This document shows positions 54,435-64,000 of a stretch of DNA of 64,000 nucleotides, one piece after another. Made by a program: the position numbers and the translations under genes. Numbering within the stretch: the first letter of the stretch is position 1; every line of letters starts with the position of its first letter. The stretch is taken from contig NC_092794.1 in assembly GCF_918797505.1 (NCBI RefSeq), positions 75,243,345 to 75,307,344 on the forward strand, read 5' to 3'. Source of the DNA: Bemisia tabaci (lineage: Eukaryota; Arthropoda; Insecta; Hemiptera; Aleyrodidae). The notes under the pieces were generated by a model. That model was not told where the DNA came from and searched no databases. It saw only the letters and a program-made list of their open reading frames with translations.

Positions 54435-54897
54435 GGCTCTCAACTGAAATTAGAAGTTTTTCACAAAGGTTTTATCAAAAAGATTCTAAGACTCCCGGTA
54501 TTTACTCCAGATTATATGATCTATTCGGAAACAAATATATTTCCTATTATAACCTTCTTTCTTAAACTTCATTTGGACTTCAAAAACTGGTACTTAAGAT
54601 CACCGGAGGCAAGATACCTTAGATTATTGGCAAACGAGCTCATCAAAAAGAAAGTGTTCCCGTATTCTGAGTGGCAGAACTTGGCTAAATTATACAGGAT
54701 TCAAATTGAGAACTTCATCTCCTCTCCACGGAATGTAATGTGATGGAGATAATAACGGAAGTAAAACGGCAACTTAAACTTCAATACTGGCAAAAAATGT
54801 GTGAGAGCGGGGGTCTGTGCAAGGAGTTTTAATATCAAAGAGGAGACAATATATGTTCTAGATCCAAATCTGAAAGCAACTGAAATTAGTTGGATTT
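54435..54897 (+). pseudogene. LINE ORF2 C-terminal fragment, part 1
   Basis: Frames read KILRLPVFTPDYMIYSETN, then LKLHLDFKNWYLRSPEARYL and ANELIKKKVFPYSEWQN, the post-reverse-transcriptase region of a non-LTR retrotransposon. Stops and a shift are present near 54740. The fragment is cut at TTAA by the piggyBac element and resumes at 58603. It starts 57 bp after the exon 8 donor. Confidence 0.75.
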
Positions 54898-55284
54898 TTA
54901 ACCTGTTGGGCCCTACACCCGAGTATTCTCGGGCTACGCGCGCGCACCTCCAGGACCTACTCCCGAGTATTCTCGGGTTCAGACCTTGCCGTATACTTTC
55001 TGCGATAACGCGCCCGTATCAACTCGCATCATATCACATAGATAGTGCTATCTGTTGGGGAGGATATGAACTACAACTTCCACCAGTTGTCACAAGAGTG
55101 CGTGTCAATCGGTTGTCAACAAGTAAACATAATGATCATATGATTTTCATGTGCTCGGGAAATCCCATCTGTTTGTTTGCTGCTCGTGAATCACGTCCGG
55201 TTTTGTCAAGTTTTTGGTTGCTAACTCGCCTTTTTCGACTAACTTCAATGTTTAGTGATCAGATTATCATCTTGTGACTCTATA

Positions 55285-57045
55285 ATGGCTTCAAACGTGT
55301 TGAAAGACGCCGAAATTTGCGAAATTATTACTCAAGATGAGTCGGACTCAGAACATGAGAACGATGATATAACTGTCGGTTCTACCTTCAGTGGTTTCCC
55401 CAGTAACCATGCCATGGACGATGATAGTGACGACGAAACCACGATAAATTCTTCACCGATGGATGTGGATGATAGTAATCATGATTCCTCAAACCCTGAC
55501 TTGAACAATGTTTTTAATTTTGATCCTGGAAATCTCAAGTGGAGTCACATCAGGAAGAGACCAACTCCGCATCCCTTTTCTGTGACAAATGCTGGCTACC
55601 AATCAACCCTCACTGCTGAATATCGTGAAGTGGATTTCTCCAAAGATATATTTGATAGTGCTTTAGTGGACTCAATAGTGTTACAAACTAATAACTACCA
55701 AGAGTACGTTGGTGATAATTTATTCCGTTGCGGAGAGTTTTCTGCTATCAACAAATGGAAAAATGTCTCACCAGGTGAGCTTTATTTATTCCTTGCCACA
55801 TGGCTTTTAGTAGGCATTCATGGTCTAAATAAAATGAAAGATTGTTGGTCTACTAGGGATATTTTACATGTACCCTAATTTTCGAAAATAATGGCTCGAG
55901 ATAGATTTTTTGCGATACTGAAATTCCTTCATTTTTCACCTAATGAGCATCAGCAGAAAGACGATCGAATGTTCAAAATTCGACCAGTTTTTGATAGTCC
56001 AAGGATTAAATTTCAACAAATTTTTACTCCTTTTCAAAACTTAAGCATTGATGAAAGCTTACTACTGTTTAAAGGACGCCTATCATTTCGTCAATACATT
56101 AAAACAAAAAGAGCACGATTTGGCATTAAATTTTTTAAACTTTGCGATAGCGTTACCGGTTATGTTTATGATTTAATTTTGTATCTTGGGGCAAAGACTG
56201 AGACTCCAGATCAATATAAAATTGGCAAGTCAGGAGCAGTTGTTATAACTCTGATGGACCCTTTGTTTTTTAAAGGTTATAATGTATTTGTTGAGAACTG
56301 GTACTCGAGCCCAACTCTTGCAATGTTATTGAGACAGAAAGGCACAAAGGTATGTGGCACAGTAAAGTCAAATAGGAAAGGTATGCCAGCATTTCCTAAG
56401 TTGGCTAAAGGGGAAATGACTTGACAATTTTGTGATGGAATGATGGTTTTAAAGTATACGGATAAAAGAGATGTAATAATGCTTTCCACTATTGACGAGT
56501 TTGGAATGGCAACTGTTCCAAAAAGGAAGGGAAGGAAAGAGGGAGATGTAAAGCCCATTGTAATTCTTAATCATAATAAAAATATGGGAGGAGTGGACCT
56601 TACAGACATGCTACTAAGTAGTACTGAGAGTGTTAGAAAAACCATAAAATGGTATAAAAAAGTATTTTTTCATCTATTAGATTTGTCAGTTCTGAATTCG
56701 CATATTTTATTCAAACAAGTGACGGGTAAAAAATTGCCTCTGAAAAATTTTATAGAAAATTTAATTGAGCAACTCATTGAAGAGAACTAAACAGGTGTTA
56801 GGAGAAGCAAGGGTGGAAAACCATGTAAAAATGAATCTCCTATTCGATTAACTGGTCGTCATTTTCCCTCTCTAATCCCTGAAAATGAGAAGAAAAAAAA
56901 TTTTACGCGTCAGTGTCATGTGTGTGCGCATACTAAAATGAGGGCAACCAAAAGGAAGGAGACTAGGTATGAGTGCAACCAATGCCAAAAATCCCTATGT
57001 GTTGTACCCTGCTTTGAAGTTTACCACACAAACGAAAAGTTCTAA
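55285..57045 (+). pseudogene. piggyBac-type transposase with three in-frame stops
   Basis: One frame of 586 codons is interrupted by TAA at 55876, TGA at 56422 and TAA at 56788, without frameshift. N-terminus: an acidic region (DDDSDDETT) typical of piggyBac proteins. Then comes the catalytic core with SIDESLLLFKGRLSFRQYIK (first Asp), and FVENWYSSPTLA, where the second catalytic Asp of the usual DNWY is Glu. MGGVDLTDML carries the third Asp. The C-terminus ends in a Cys-rich domain (CHVCAHTKMRATK, CNQCQKSLC, CFEVYH), as in the family. Cut-and-paste at TTAA is the family's activity. The stops and the Asp-to-Glu change make this copy inactive. Confidence 0.92.
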
Positions 57046-57319
57046 CACGGTCGGAAGCATCTGCCTATCATCAACAAACATTGTATTGTAAAGCCTGTAA
57101 ATTTTATTCTGTCCTGCCTTTGTGTTAGTATCTTTAATTTAAATGTGTCAGTGTCAACTACTTAAATTGTGTTAATAAATTCCTGCATTTGAAAACCAGA
57201 AGACCTAAAAATGGTTTTTACCTTTTTTTCCTTTCCAATTATTTGAAAAAAATTCTTAAATTTAGCAAAATTTTTTTTCTAGCACAGCTGAATGAATGTT
57301 ACCAGCAAATTATCAATTC

Positions 57320-57415
57320 TTTATCCTCTAAGTAAAATTCCTAAAAATTTCAACTCATTTCATGCATTAATTAGTGAGATACAAGCAATTAAGTAGAACA
57401 ACAGCATTTGCCCAG
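57320..57415 (+). repeat. Direct repeat within piggyBac 3' region, copy 1
   Basis: A ~100-bp segment (ttcatttcatgcattaattagtgagatacaagcaatt) recurs diverged at 58425-58535. The 1 kb between them is GC-richer and may be an insertion or a duplicated end. Confidence 0.6.
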
Positions 57416-58424
57416 AAGTTGGTAACTTTAGCTCTTTAATTTACTTTGTTTTAAAAGGCTATACATTTTGCTCTCTACCTCCTATTGTGTTCATATTTTG
57501 TTTTTAACAAGTTTATACGATTAGCTCTTGAATTGTGTGCATAACTTTCTATATTTGAATGTCAAAAAGTGTTTGGGATTCCTGGGTGACAAGACTTGCT
57601 CATGAAGTCATAATTGAAACTTTAGCCTTTCATGGCCATGAGAGATCCGAACATGACCTTGAACTTGGGGTCTCCAGAGGATTAGGGAAATTAAAGAGAG
57701 GGTTTAAGGGAGTAAAGGAAAGGGATCGTTCACTTTGAGCTCTAATAAAGGGTATTCAGGGCAAATAGGGAACAAAGGGTGAAAATTACATTGGTATTCG
57801 TCAGGGTTGAAATTAGCAACCACGAGGTAAAGCCTAAGGGGGGCTGAGGTCCTAGATGCTAGATTCCTAAAGAGGTGTAATTCATGAATTCTACCTGAAT
57901 TAACCAGAAAAGTATGTGAAAGATCGTCAGCTGAAGCTCGAAGAAGCTGGTGCAGCAGAAGTCTGAGAGGAAAAGCTTTTCCACAAAGGGTCCAGGGAAA
58001 CTCGAGAGAACCGTAAAAAGACACAAGTATCGACACACACGAACAGAAGAATCAGCCCAACAAGATTCCACAAGTTGAGAAAAAAGGGGTGGAACCTTAG
58101 AGAGAGCGCCGGCAACGCGGTATCGTAGCATGCAAAAAATGGAAGAGTCCATTATTGAGAAAGGGAAGGGGTGACAGATGAGTAGGTGCTAATTGACAAG
58201 CATGCGCGATCTATCGGGGAACTCGACAACCAAAATCGCTAATTGTCAAAAAGGGCGATAGGTGGCGGAGCATTATCGATGTTCGATATTTTTCGAGACG
58301 CAAGGGCGTCAACAAAAAGACTACACAACGATTTTCCATTTTTTTTTTCTCACACATTTTCAATTTTCTTTTAAAATTTAGCTAATTTTTCTTTTTTCAA
58401 CACACCTAAAAAAAAGTTATGAAA

Positions 58425-58535
58425 GAATATCAATTCTGCATCCCTTGAGTACAACTCCTGAAAATTTCAAGCCATTTCATGCAAAAATAAGTGAGATACA
58501 GACAATTTAGTGAGACTATAGCATTTTCTTAGATT
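58425..58535 (+). repeat. Direct repeat within piggyBac 3' region, copy 2
   Basis: Diverged second copy, with gaaaatttcaagccatttca and agtgagatacagacaattta. See the copy at 57320. Confidence 0.6.
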
Positions 58536-58602
58536 TCCCTTTCCTAACCTAGGCCGTGGGTGCACACTCTGCCGGCCCTAATCCAGGGCTGAACAGGTTT
58601 AA

Positions 58603-58926
58603 AGGAAGGGAGAACTTTTGTATTTGAACAAGCACCTGTTTAGAAAGGGAAAAAATAACACCTGCTCCCTATGTAATATTAACCGAGAAAAAGCTGTATA
58701 TTACTTCGTAACTGAGTGTCCTGTGCTGGTTGAATTTAGGATTAGATGGTTGCAGAAAAGGAATCTAAGTAAAGATAAAGAAGAGTTCATAAACTTGTTA
58801 AAGGGGGCAGATTGGAAAAGCTCAGTGAAATATTGTAAGCATCTGTGGCAGTACAGGTTCTTCTTGATTTCAGAATTTAATTTTTGCGTTAATTTTTTAA
58901 TTGCAAAGTTGAAATTCCAAGCTTAG
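58603..58926 (+). pseudogene. LINE ORF2 C-terminal fragment, part 2
   Basis: The second half of the LINE cut by the piggyBac element. It has NKHLFRKGKNNTCSLCNINR, then a FVTECPVL-type block, giving a C-x2-C...C cluster as at the end of many LINE ORF2 proteins. It ends at TAG 58924-58926. A T/A-rich 3' region with attt-g repeats follows to about 59100. Confidence 0.75.
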
Positions 58927-59885
58927 AGAGCACCAAGATATTCTTTTTTCAAAGAAATTTTTATAATTTTAAATTTAAAATTCCTTTAACTTTTCAACAT
59001 TTTGACAATTGTTAAATGTATTGCTAAGTTTTTATACTGGGAATTTTAAAAAATTTAAATTTTTAAGTCTAATATTCTACTTGTTTATTTGTATTTGTAT
59101 TGGCACGTATACATAGTATACCGCCTTTGCGATCGTTTCGACCCCCCACTCGATACAATAACCGAGTCCCTTAGTTCCTTACCGAAAAGTGACAACCGCG
59201 AACTTCTGAGATTTTCCAAAGCGTGTAAAAAGTTTATTTATTCGTCAATAATTATGATTTAAAGTTGTTTCTCATTCTGGGGATTTCTAGTTTATGTGCA
59301 ATGAATACCAAGAGTCTACATTACTTGGTTTTTTTAAAAAAAGCCTAAGAATGCTCAGCGCTGATTTAAAATATGCATATATAAGCAGAAGCAGAAGAAC
59401 TGATTCGAGGATTGCTGAGTAGACCTCTTCGAATGAGAATTTCACTCCTTCATTTCGTTTAAAACGTTGCATAGACAGATATCTACACCCCTGTTATGCT
59501 TTTCAAAATTTGGTACCACTGCTCTGATAGTGAGGGCCAGCCAAGACAACCGTAAGTGCAATCTGTGATGAGCCTCAAAACTCATTAGACTATGTGCTAA
59601 CCATAACACATACAGAAATCAGTTTGCCTCTACAGAAATCCACTTACCCTTCTCCTCCCCGCACACGGATCTCTGTCCCGACACCGAGGCAGTTTCTTTT
59701 GTCCTCCCGAGCGACCCGACCCGGACCCTCACCCTTGATTTTACGCTTGATCAACCATTTCACCGTCACGCTAGGATTCGTCCAATTTTCAAAAAAATTG
59801 TTTCGCGTGTACTTAGCAATTTTTTCCTTACTCTCCGTTAAAAGACGAATTAAAAGAGGTCTCCTTCATAAAAATCGGCCAAATA
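58927..59885 (+). other. Intron 8 DNA between LINE fragment and mariner palindrome
   Basis: 3' UTR-like AT-rich DNA to about 59100, then a GC-richer segment (59110-59220). No gene recognised. Confidence 0.5.
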
Positions 59886-60880
59886 CGAGGGGCGTTCAAC
59901 AAGTAAGTATCCCCCCTCTCAAAAATCCATTAGAATAGACCAATTTTAAAAAACTTGGGCTCAAAATCTTCCTTAGGATATTTTGAGTTCAACAAAACAA
60001 ACCGCAACAAAATCGGACTATGTGCGGCCGAACGCGAGCCGTTTGAACGCGCCGAGGTGCTCGACGCTCCCGCCGAATCCGCGGGGATTTGAAGTTCGCT
60101 ACAGGAGAAGAGCTTCTCTGCCTAAGCCTCAGTCGTTCATCACTGACGAAAAATCAAAGAAATTTTTGTAGAATAAGGGGTTCACCTCACTTCTCCACAT
60201 AACCAGCTCGATCCAAGCAGGTCTGATACTGAGACCAAGAGAATAGCTTCTGGATGCCACGCGCATGGAAGTCTTTCAGCTGACCGGGGATGAAAGAGTG
60301 GACGGCTTGTTTGACCTCTTCCACTGATTCAACATTAACTCCTCCGAGTTCAGATTTCAGATACGATAATAAATGGCAAACCAGACCACCATTTATTCCC
60401 GTTCCTGAAATCTGAACTCGGAGGAGTTAATTTTGAATCAGTGGAAGAGGTCAAACAAGCCGTCCACTCTTTCATCCCCGGTCAGCTGAAAGACTTCCAC
60501 GCGCGTGGCATCCAGAAGCTATTCTCTTGGTCTCAGTATCAGACCTGCTTGGATCGAGCTGGTTCTGTGGAGAAGTGAGGTAAACCCCTTATTCTACAAA
60601 AATTTCTTTGACTTTTCGTCAGTGATGAACGACTGAGGCTTAGGCAGAGAAGCTCTTCTCCTGTAGCGAACTTCAAATCCCCGCGGATTCGGCGGGAGCG
60701 TTGAGTACCTCGGCGCGTTCAAACGGCTCGCCTTCGGCCGCATATAGTCCGATTTTGTTGCGGTTTGTTTTGTTGAACTCAAAATATCCTAAGGAAGATT
60801 TTGAGCCCAAGTTTTTTTAAAATTGGTCCATTCTAATGGATTTTAGAGAGGGGGGATATTTACTTATTGAACGCCCTTCG
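59886..60880. mobile_element. 995-bp near-perfect mariner palindrome
   Basis: Ends cgaggggcgttcaacaagta and its near complement, flanked by TA (59884-59885, 60881-60882). Arms of about 475 bp meet across a ~45-bp loop (60362-60405). Each arm carries the C-terminal part of a mariner transposase (FIPGQLKDFHARGIQKLF, CLDRAG-VEK), the TIR and little else. It is an inverted duplication of a mariner end. Confidence 0.9.
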
Positions 60881-61138
60881 TAGAAGAAAAGTTACAGTAT
60901 TCGAAATCCGAGGAAATCAATGTAACTTCTCCAGACAAAAAATAAAATGAAGGGAAAAAAAGAAATGTATAAATTACAATTAAATATAATTGACCTCAGA
61001 ATTTGACAAGCAATTCAATTATATAATGGAGAAAAAATTGGGAGAAATTACAAAAAATTCGCCTTTTGCAAGGGGCTTCCTTGTAAGAATTTTGACCTGA
61101 AGACAAGGTTTGAATAGCAGCAGTACTCCATACAATAC
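60881..61138 (+). other. Intron 8, unrecognised
   Basis: AT-rich. No feature supported. Confidence 0.5.
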
Positions 61139-62335
61139 ACGGTGTGCCTGAACGAACATTTTTTTTGTCAAAATCGAGAATTCTTTAAATTTTTACCTAC
61201 ATTGTCTTTTGAGTCGTTTAAGCCAAAAAAAAATTCCGTCAAGATTCTGGAAAGAAAAGGCGCTTTAAAAGTATTCTGGGGCTATAATAGCTAACTCACC
61301 GGTAGTAAATCCCGTTATATTATTAAAACGAAATTGACTTCATAGTCTAATGCCTTAGTTTCTTCAATACGATTATTTTAAGCACTCAAATATTTATACC
61401 ACCAATTTTAGCCATGGGCTGATTTCCTGAGAGCCGATAATATCACGAATTTCTCATAGAACCTTTCAAAAATGGCTTGCTTTTTGGGCAGCCGATTCGG
61501 TCATCGAACCGGGATTTAAATGGAAGCTGATAATAACACAAAGCTCTGAGAAAAATTTTGAGATGAGTATAGGAACGGTTTTTAAATAACGAGGAGAGGC
61601 GGGCAAAGCGGCTAAAATCCGATCTAATTTTTGCCATTATTCTGTTGAATCGATGTTGCCGAGGACTGCTAACTGTGTCAACACATGGTTTCTGTTCAGC
61701 ACATCGGCACGTAAGTATTTTAACACGTAGAATCTAATGTTTACGTCAGGGAGTCGACACATTTCGATTTTTTCGAATTTATACGGAAAATTGATGGTTT
61801 TTCGGGATTGAATTTATTATTGTTTCATGAAAAGTAAATGCACCCAAAATGACTATAGCATATTGATTTTTACATATTTGCACTCACGAAATTGGTTGGT
61901 AAATTCAACGAGTGGGTGCATCGACTTGGTACATCAAGTTTCTGCAATTTTTTACGGCAGATCGGTAGATTTTCGGGATGTAGATTGCTTACTTTCAATT
62001 CATGAATGAATAAAGCATGGACATGGTTGAACTTCTTTGCATGGAAATACGTTTAAAGTAACAAAATCAAGACATATCTAATGCAATTGCATTTATATCG
62101 AGTCAATTTCTTTTCAATAATGTAACTGGATTTATAATGCCGGTGACTTGGGTATTTTAGCCCCAAAATACCTTTAAATTGACTTTATCTTTCAGGAGTT
62201 CGACAGAATTTTTCCTTTCTTAGCTTAAATTATCCCGCAGCACTTTTCTTCAAGAATCTGATAAGATTTTGCTTCAGGCAGATCAAAAAACTTAAATTCG
62301 TTCGAGTAGCTTTCTACATTCACAATACAGGGTCT
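61139..62335. mobile_element. ~1.2-kb foldback element
   Basis: Arms 61215-61345 and 62090-62235 are diverged inverted copies (ttctggggctataatagc against gtattttagccccaaaatac). The weaker outer arm may run to 61139 and 62335. The centre has no recognisable coding. Confidence 0.65.
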
Positions 62336-62514
62336 CGTCAAAGTGCGTCGTTGAAGTGTTGGATCGTATGAATTCTCTTGTTGTGCTGCTTGCCTATTTT
62401 GAAATCTCTGTAAATGAAAACTAAAGGGGTCGATTTGTGCGAGTTAATGACGCGCGTTATCAACACATTGTGTTGGAGTTTTTTGTTCACGGTTTGAGTT
62501 GGAGTACGGCTCGA

Positions 62515-62750
62515 GCCGGGGTCCCTATGCTGCAGTTCACCGGGCTAGCCGGGGTCCCTAAACTACTCTCCGGGCGAACCGGGGTCCCTATCTTAACTCT
62601 CCAAGCTAACCGGGGCTTAGGAACTAAAACACCGGGCTAACCGGGGCTTAGGAACTAAAACACCGGGCGTACCGGGGATTTACCTGCATTGACACCGGGC
62701 GTGCCGGGGAAACCTTACATTAAAAACGCTGCAATGCCGGGCGGACCTTG
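62515..62750 (+). repeat. GC-rich minisatellite, ~31-bp period, about 7.5 units
   Basis: Units start ccgggc(t/g)(a/t)(a/g)ccgggg, followed by a variable 12-20 bp. Units 4 and 5 are nearly identical (cttaggaactaaaaca). Later units lengthen to about 42 bp and lose register. Confidence 0.85.
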
Positions 62751-63818
62751 GAGATGTGTAGCGGTTGGTAGCTGCTCGGTGAGTGGCGATGAAATAGCGC
62801 TTGTATCGGCGTGCACCTAGGACGTGGGTAAATCGGTATCCCGCGCCCGGCATAGGACGCTGAAGAACAAAAAGTAATACTGAGAAAAGAACTTAAACAC
62901 CTTTAACCTTGAAACCTTCTTTGCTTTATTTACATTTATATACAACTCTGGGAACCAGACTAATCATTACTTTCCTTCCGTAAACAAAATAAAAGGACCT
63001 TAATAAAACATAAACCACCTTGGCGACGCGAGCGCTCTCTCGGGGAGCGCCGCCGAGGCTGGCCGCGGTCGACGTCGTCGCGACGCGGCATCAGAACTTG
63101 CGCGGTAGAGGCGCGTAAAGGGGGCCCCCAACTTTTTTTTTTCAAACGGCAACCCCTATCTTGTGATACCTCATTCGAAAGAACATAAAAAACTAAGAAT
63201 TTTGGCGCAAACCGCAGATCAATATCTTAATTTTTGACCGAGTGATGATAGGTCAAAGGTCAAATTTGACCTATTTTCAAAAAATCATAACTCCGGTTCA
63301 AATTATCGTAAAGAAAAAAATAAAACGGGAAAATTTACCAAATTGTGTCCGCTTTTAAGTAAAAATAGCAGAAGTCACTTCGTTTTAATTTTAAGGGGGG
63401 GGGGGGGCTCGGACCCCCAAATACGTCAATTCAAAGGTCATTCAATTTTCCCGCGAAATAAGCCAATTTCCCCTAGATTTGCCGAAAAAGGTCAAAATCA
63501 GTTCAAAATTACATGGCAAGTCCCCAAATTTCGGGAAAAGTTAAAAAAAAACGAAATTTAAACGGTCAAATTCAATCATTCCCAAAGTTTCATTACCCTA
63601 GCTGAATCCGTTCAAAAGTTAGCAGGGGTGGGACGGACTTTTGGGACACCCTGTTTGAGCATTAGCATAATATATGACAAAGTCTTTTTTGATTCCTTTT
63701 CAAACACTTTTAAAATGAAAGAGAGTTGTAAAGCCCTAGTTTTTAGTGTGACTGTCAAGGAACAGAACTCTTACTACCAGTCCTTGCTAAATTATTCTTT
63801 AATCTGGTTTTTTTAAAG
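62751..63818 (+). other. Remainder of intron 8
   Basis: It contains a GC-rich patch (63020-63120), a g-run (about 63396), and an end-like sequence gggacaccctgttt near 63650 that recalls TIRs of other elements here. No gene supported. The acceptor ttttttaaag ends at 63818. Confidence 0.5.
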
Positions 63819-64000
63819 GTCACATATATAAGTCCTCTGGAAGGAGTTGTACAACTTAAAATTAGCTGTGAGCTGTCACCCTCCATCGAATATCATGGTT
63901 TTTTAACCATGTTTGAAGACGTATCTGGTTTTGGAGCGTGGCACCGTCGATGGTGTGCGTTGGAAGGAGATAAAATATCGTATTGGAAGTATCCAGATGA
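63819..64000 (+). CDS. ANLN: Anillin exon (window exon 9), PH domain, runs off the window
   Basis: The acceptor is ttttttaaag, with the exon in phase 0 after exon 8. It encodes [20 protein letters not shown], then [20 protein letters not shown] and [16 protein letters not shown]. The G(F/-)[14 protein letters not shown]....I.YW.YP pattern is the start of the anillin PH domain, which binds phosphoinositides and septins at the cleavage furrow. The PH domain usually continues for about 70 more residues, beyond base 64000. This exon gives the surest identification of the gene. Confidence 0.96.

Larger units (their letters stand above)
54898..58602 (+). mobile_element. 3.7-kb piggyBac-type transposon at a TTAA site
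   Basis: TTAA at 54898-54901 and 58599-58602. The ends are CCTGTTGGGCCC and (A)CCTGTTCAGCCC (one base offset). A subterminal direct pair of acccgagtattctcggg palindromes lies at 54917-54978. Removing the element joins the two halves of a LINE frame. It encodes one transposase with in-frame stops. Confidence 0.85.

Noticed and set aside
62515..62750. Possible CRISPR-like array
   Set aside because: The repeats are degenerate, with variable unit length and no uniform spacers, and the genome is animal. It is a minisatellite.

Overview
The window is nuclear DNA from an animal, most likely an insect. It has spliced GT-AG exons, a conserved animal cytokinesis gene, and introns packed with arthropod-type transposons (mariner, piggyBac, hAT, Jockey- and R1-like LINEs, a Penelope-like element and an env-bearing LTR retrotransposon). 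The repeat style suggests a TE-rich hemipteran, but the species cannot be fixed from the sequence alone. There are no CRISPR arrays, operons or convincing tRNA/rRNA genes.

One host gene, anillin, spans the whole window on the + strand. I reconstruct nine consecutive coding exons (103-883, 3168-3518, 4391-4635, 6564-6821, 11510-11762, 30737-30901, 36249-36499, 54201-54377, 63819 to past the end). Every exon joins the next in phase. Exon 1 is a Ser/Pro-rich N-terminal region with a conserved anillin motif, exons 5-8 form the anillin-homology region, and exon 9 opens the PH domain. The true start codon and the C-terminus lie outside the window.

Almost everything else is intronic transposon material. 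Intron 3 and intron 4 hold long-armed inverted-repeat elements, one carrying a decayed Cys-rich ORF. Intron 5 (19 kb) holds a nested foldback structure at 17.8-26.9 kb, in which a Jockey-like LINE lies in the middle and a 2.3-kb TA-flanked element interrupts one arm. It also holds a 1.6-kb palindromic element with a mariner HTH fragment and several smaller foldbacks. Intron 6 has foldbacks and a 5'-truncated R1-like LINE.

Intron 7 (17.7 kb) is a deep nest. A degenerate palindrome contains a decayed mariner (38036-53150). A ~0.97-kb deleted mariner lies in that element's left TIR. An 11.4-kb LTR retrotransposon with near-identical LTRs and a 5-bp target duplication lies in the second mariner. 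Inside the LTR element are a third mariner copy and a 330-bp hAT MITE with an 8-bp target duplication. The LTR element encodes gag and an F-type envelope protein but no pol. A head-to-head pair of Penelope-like GIY-YIG fragments also sits in the decayed mariner.

Intron 8 has a piggyBac element inserted at TTAA into a LINE fragment, a 1-kb near-perfect mariner palindrome, another foldback and a GC-rich minisatellite. The main biological points are the complete intron/exon phasing of anillin through about 60 kb of nested transposons, and a recently moved LTR element that has env but no polymerase.
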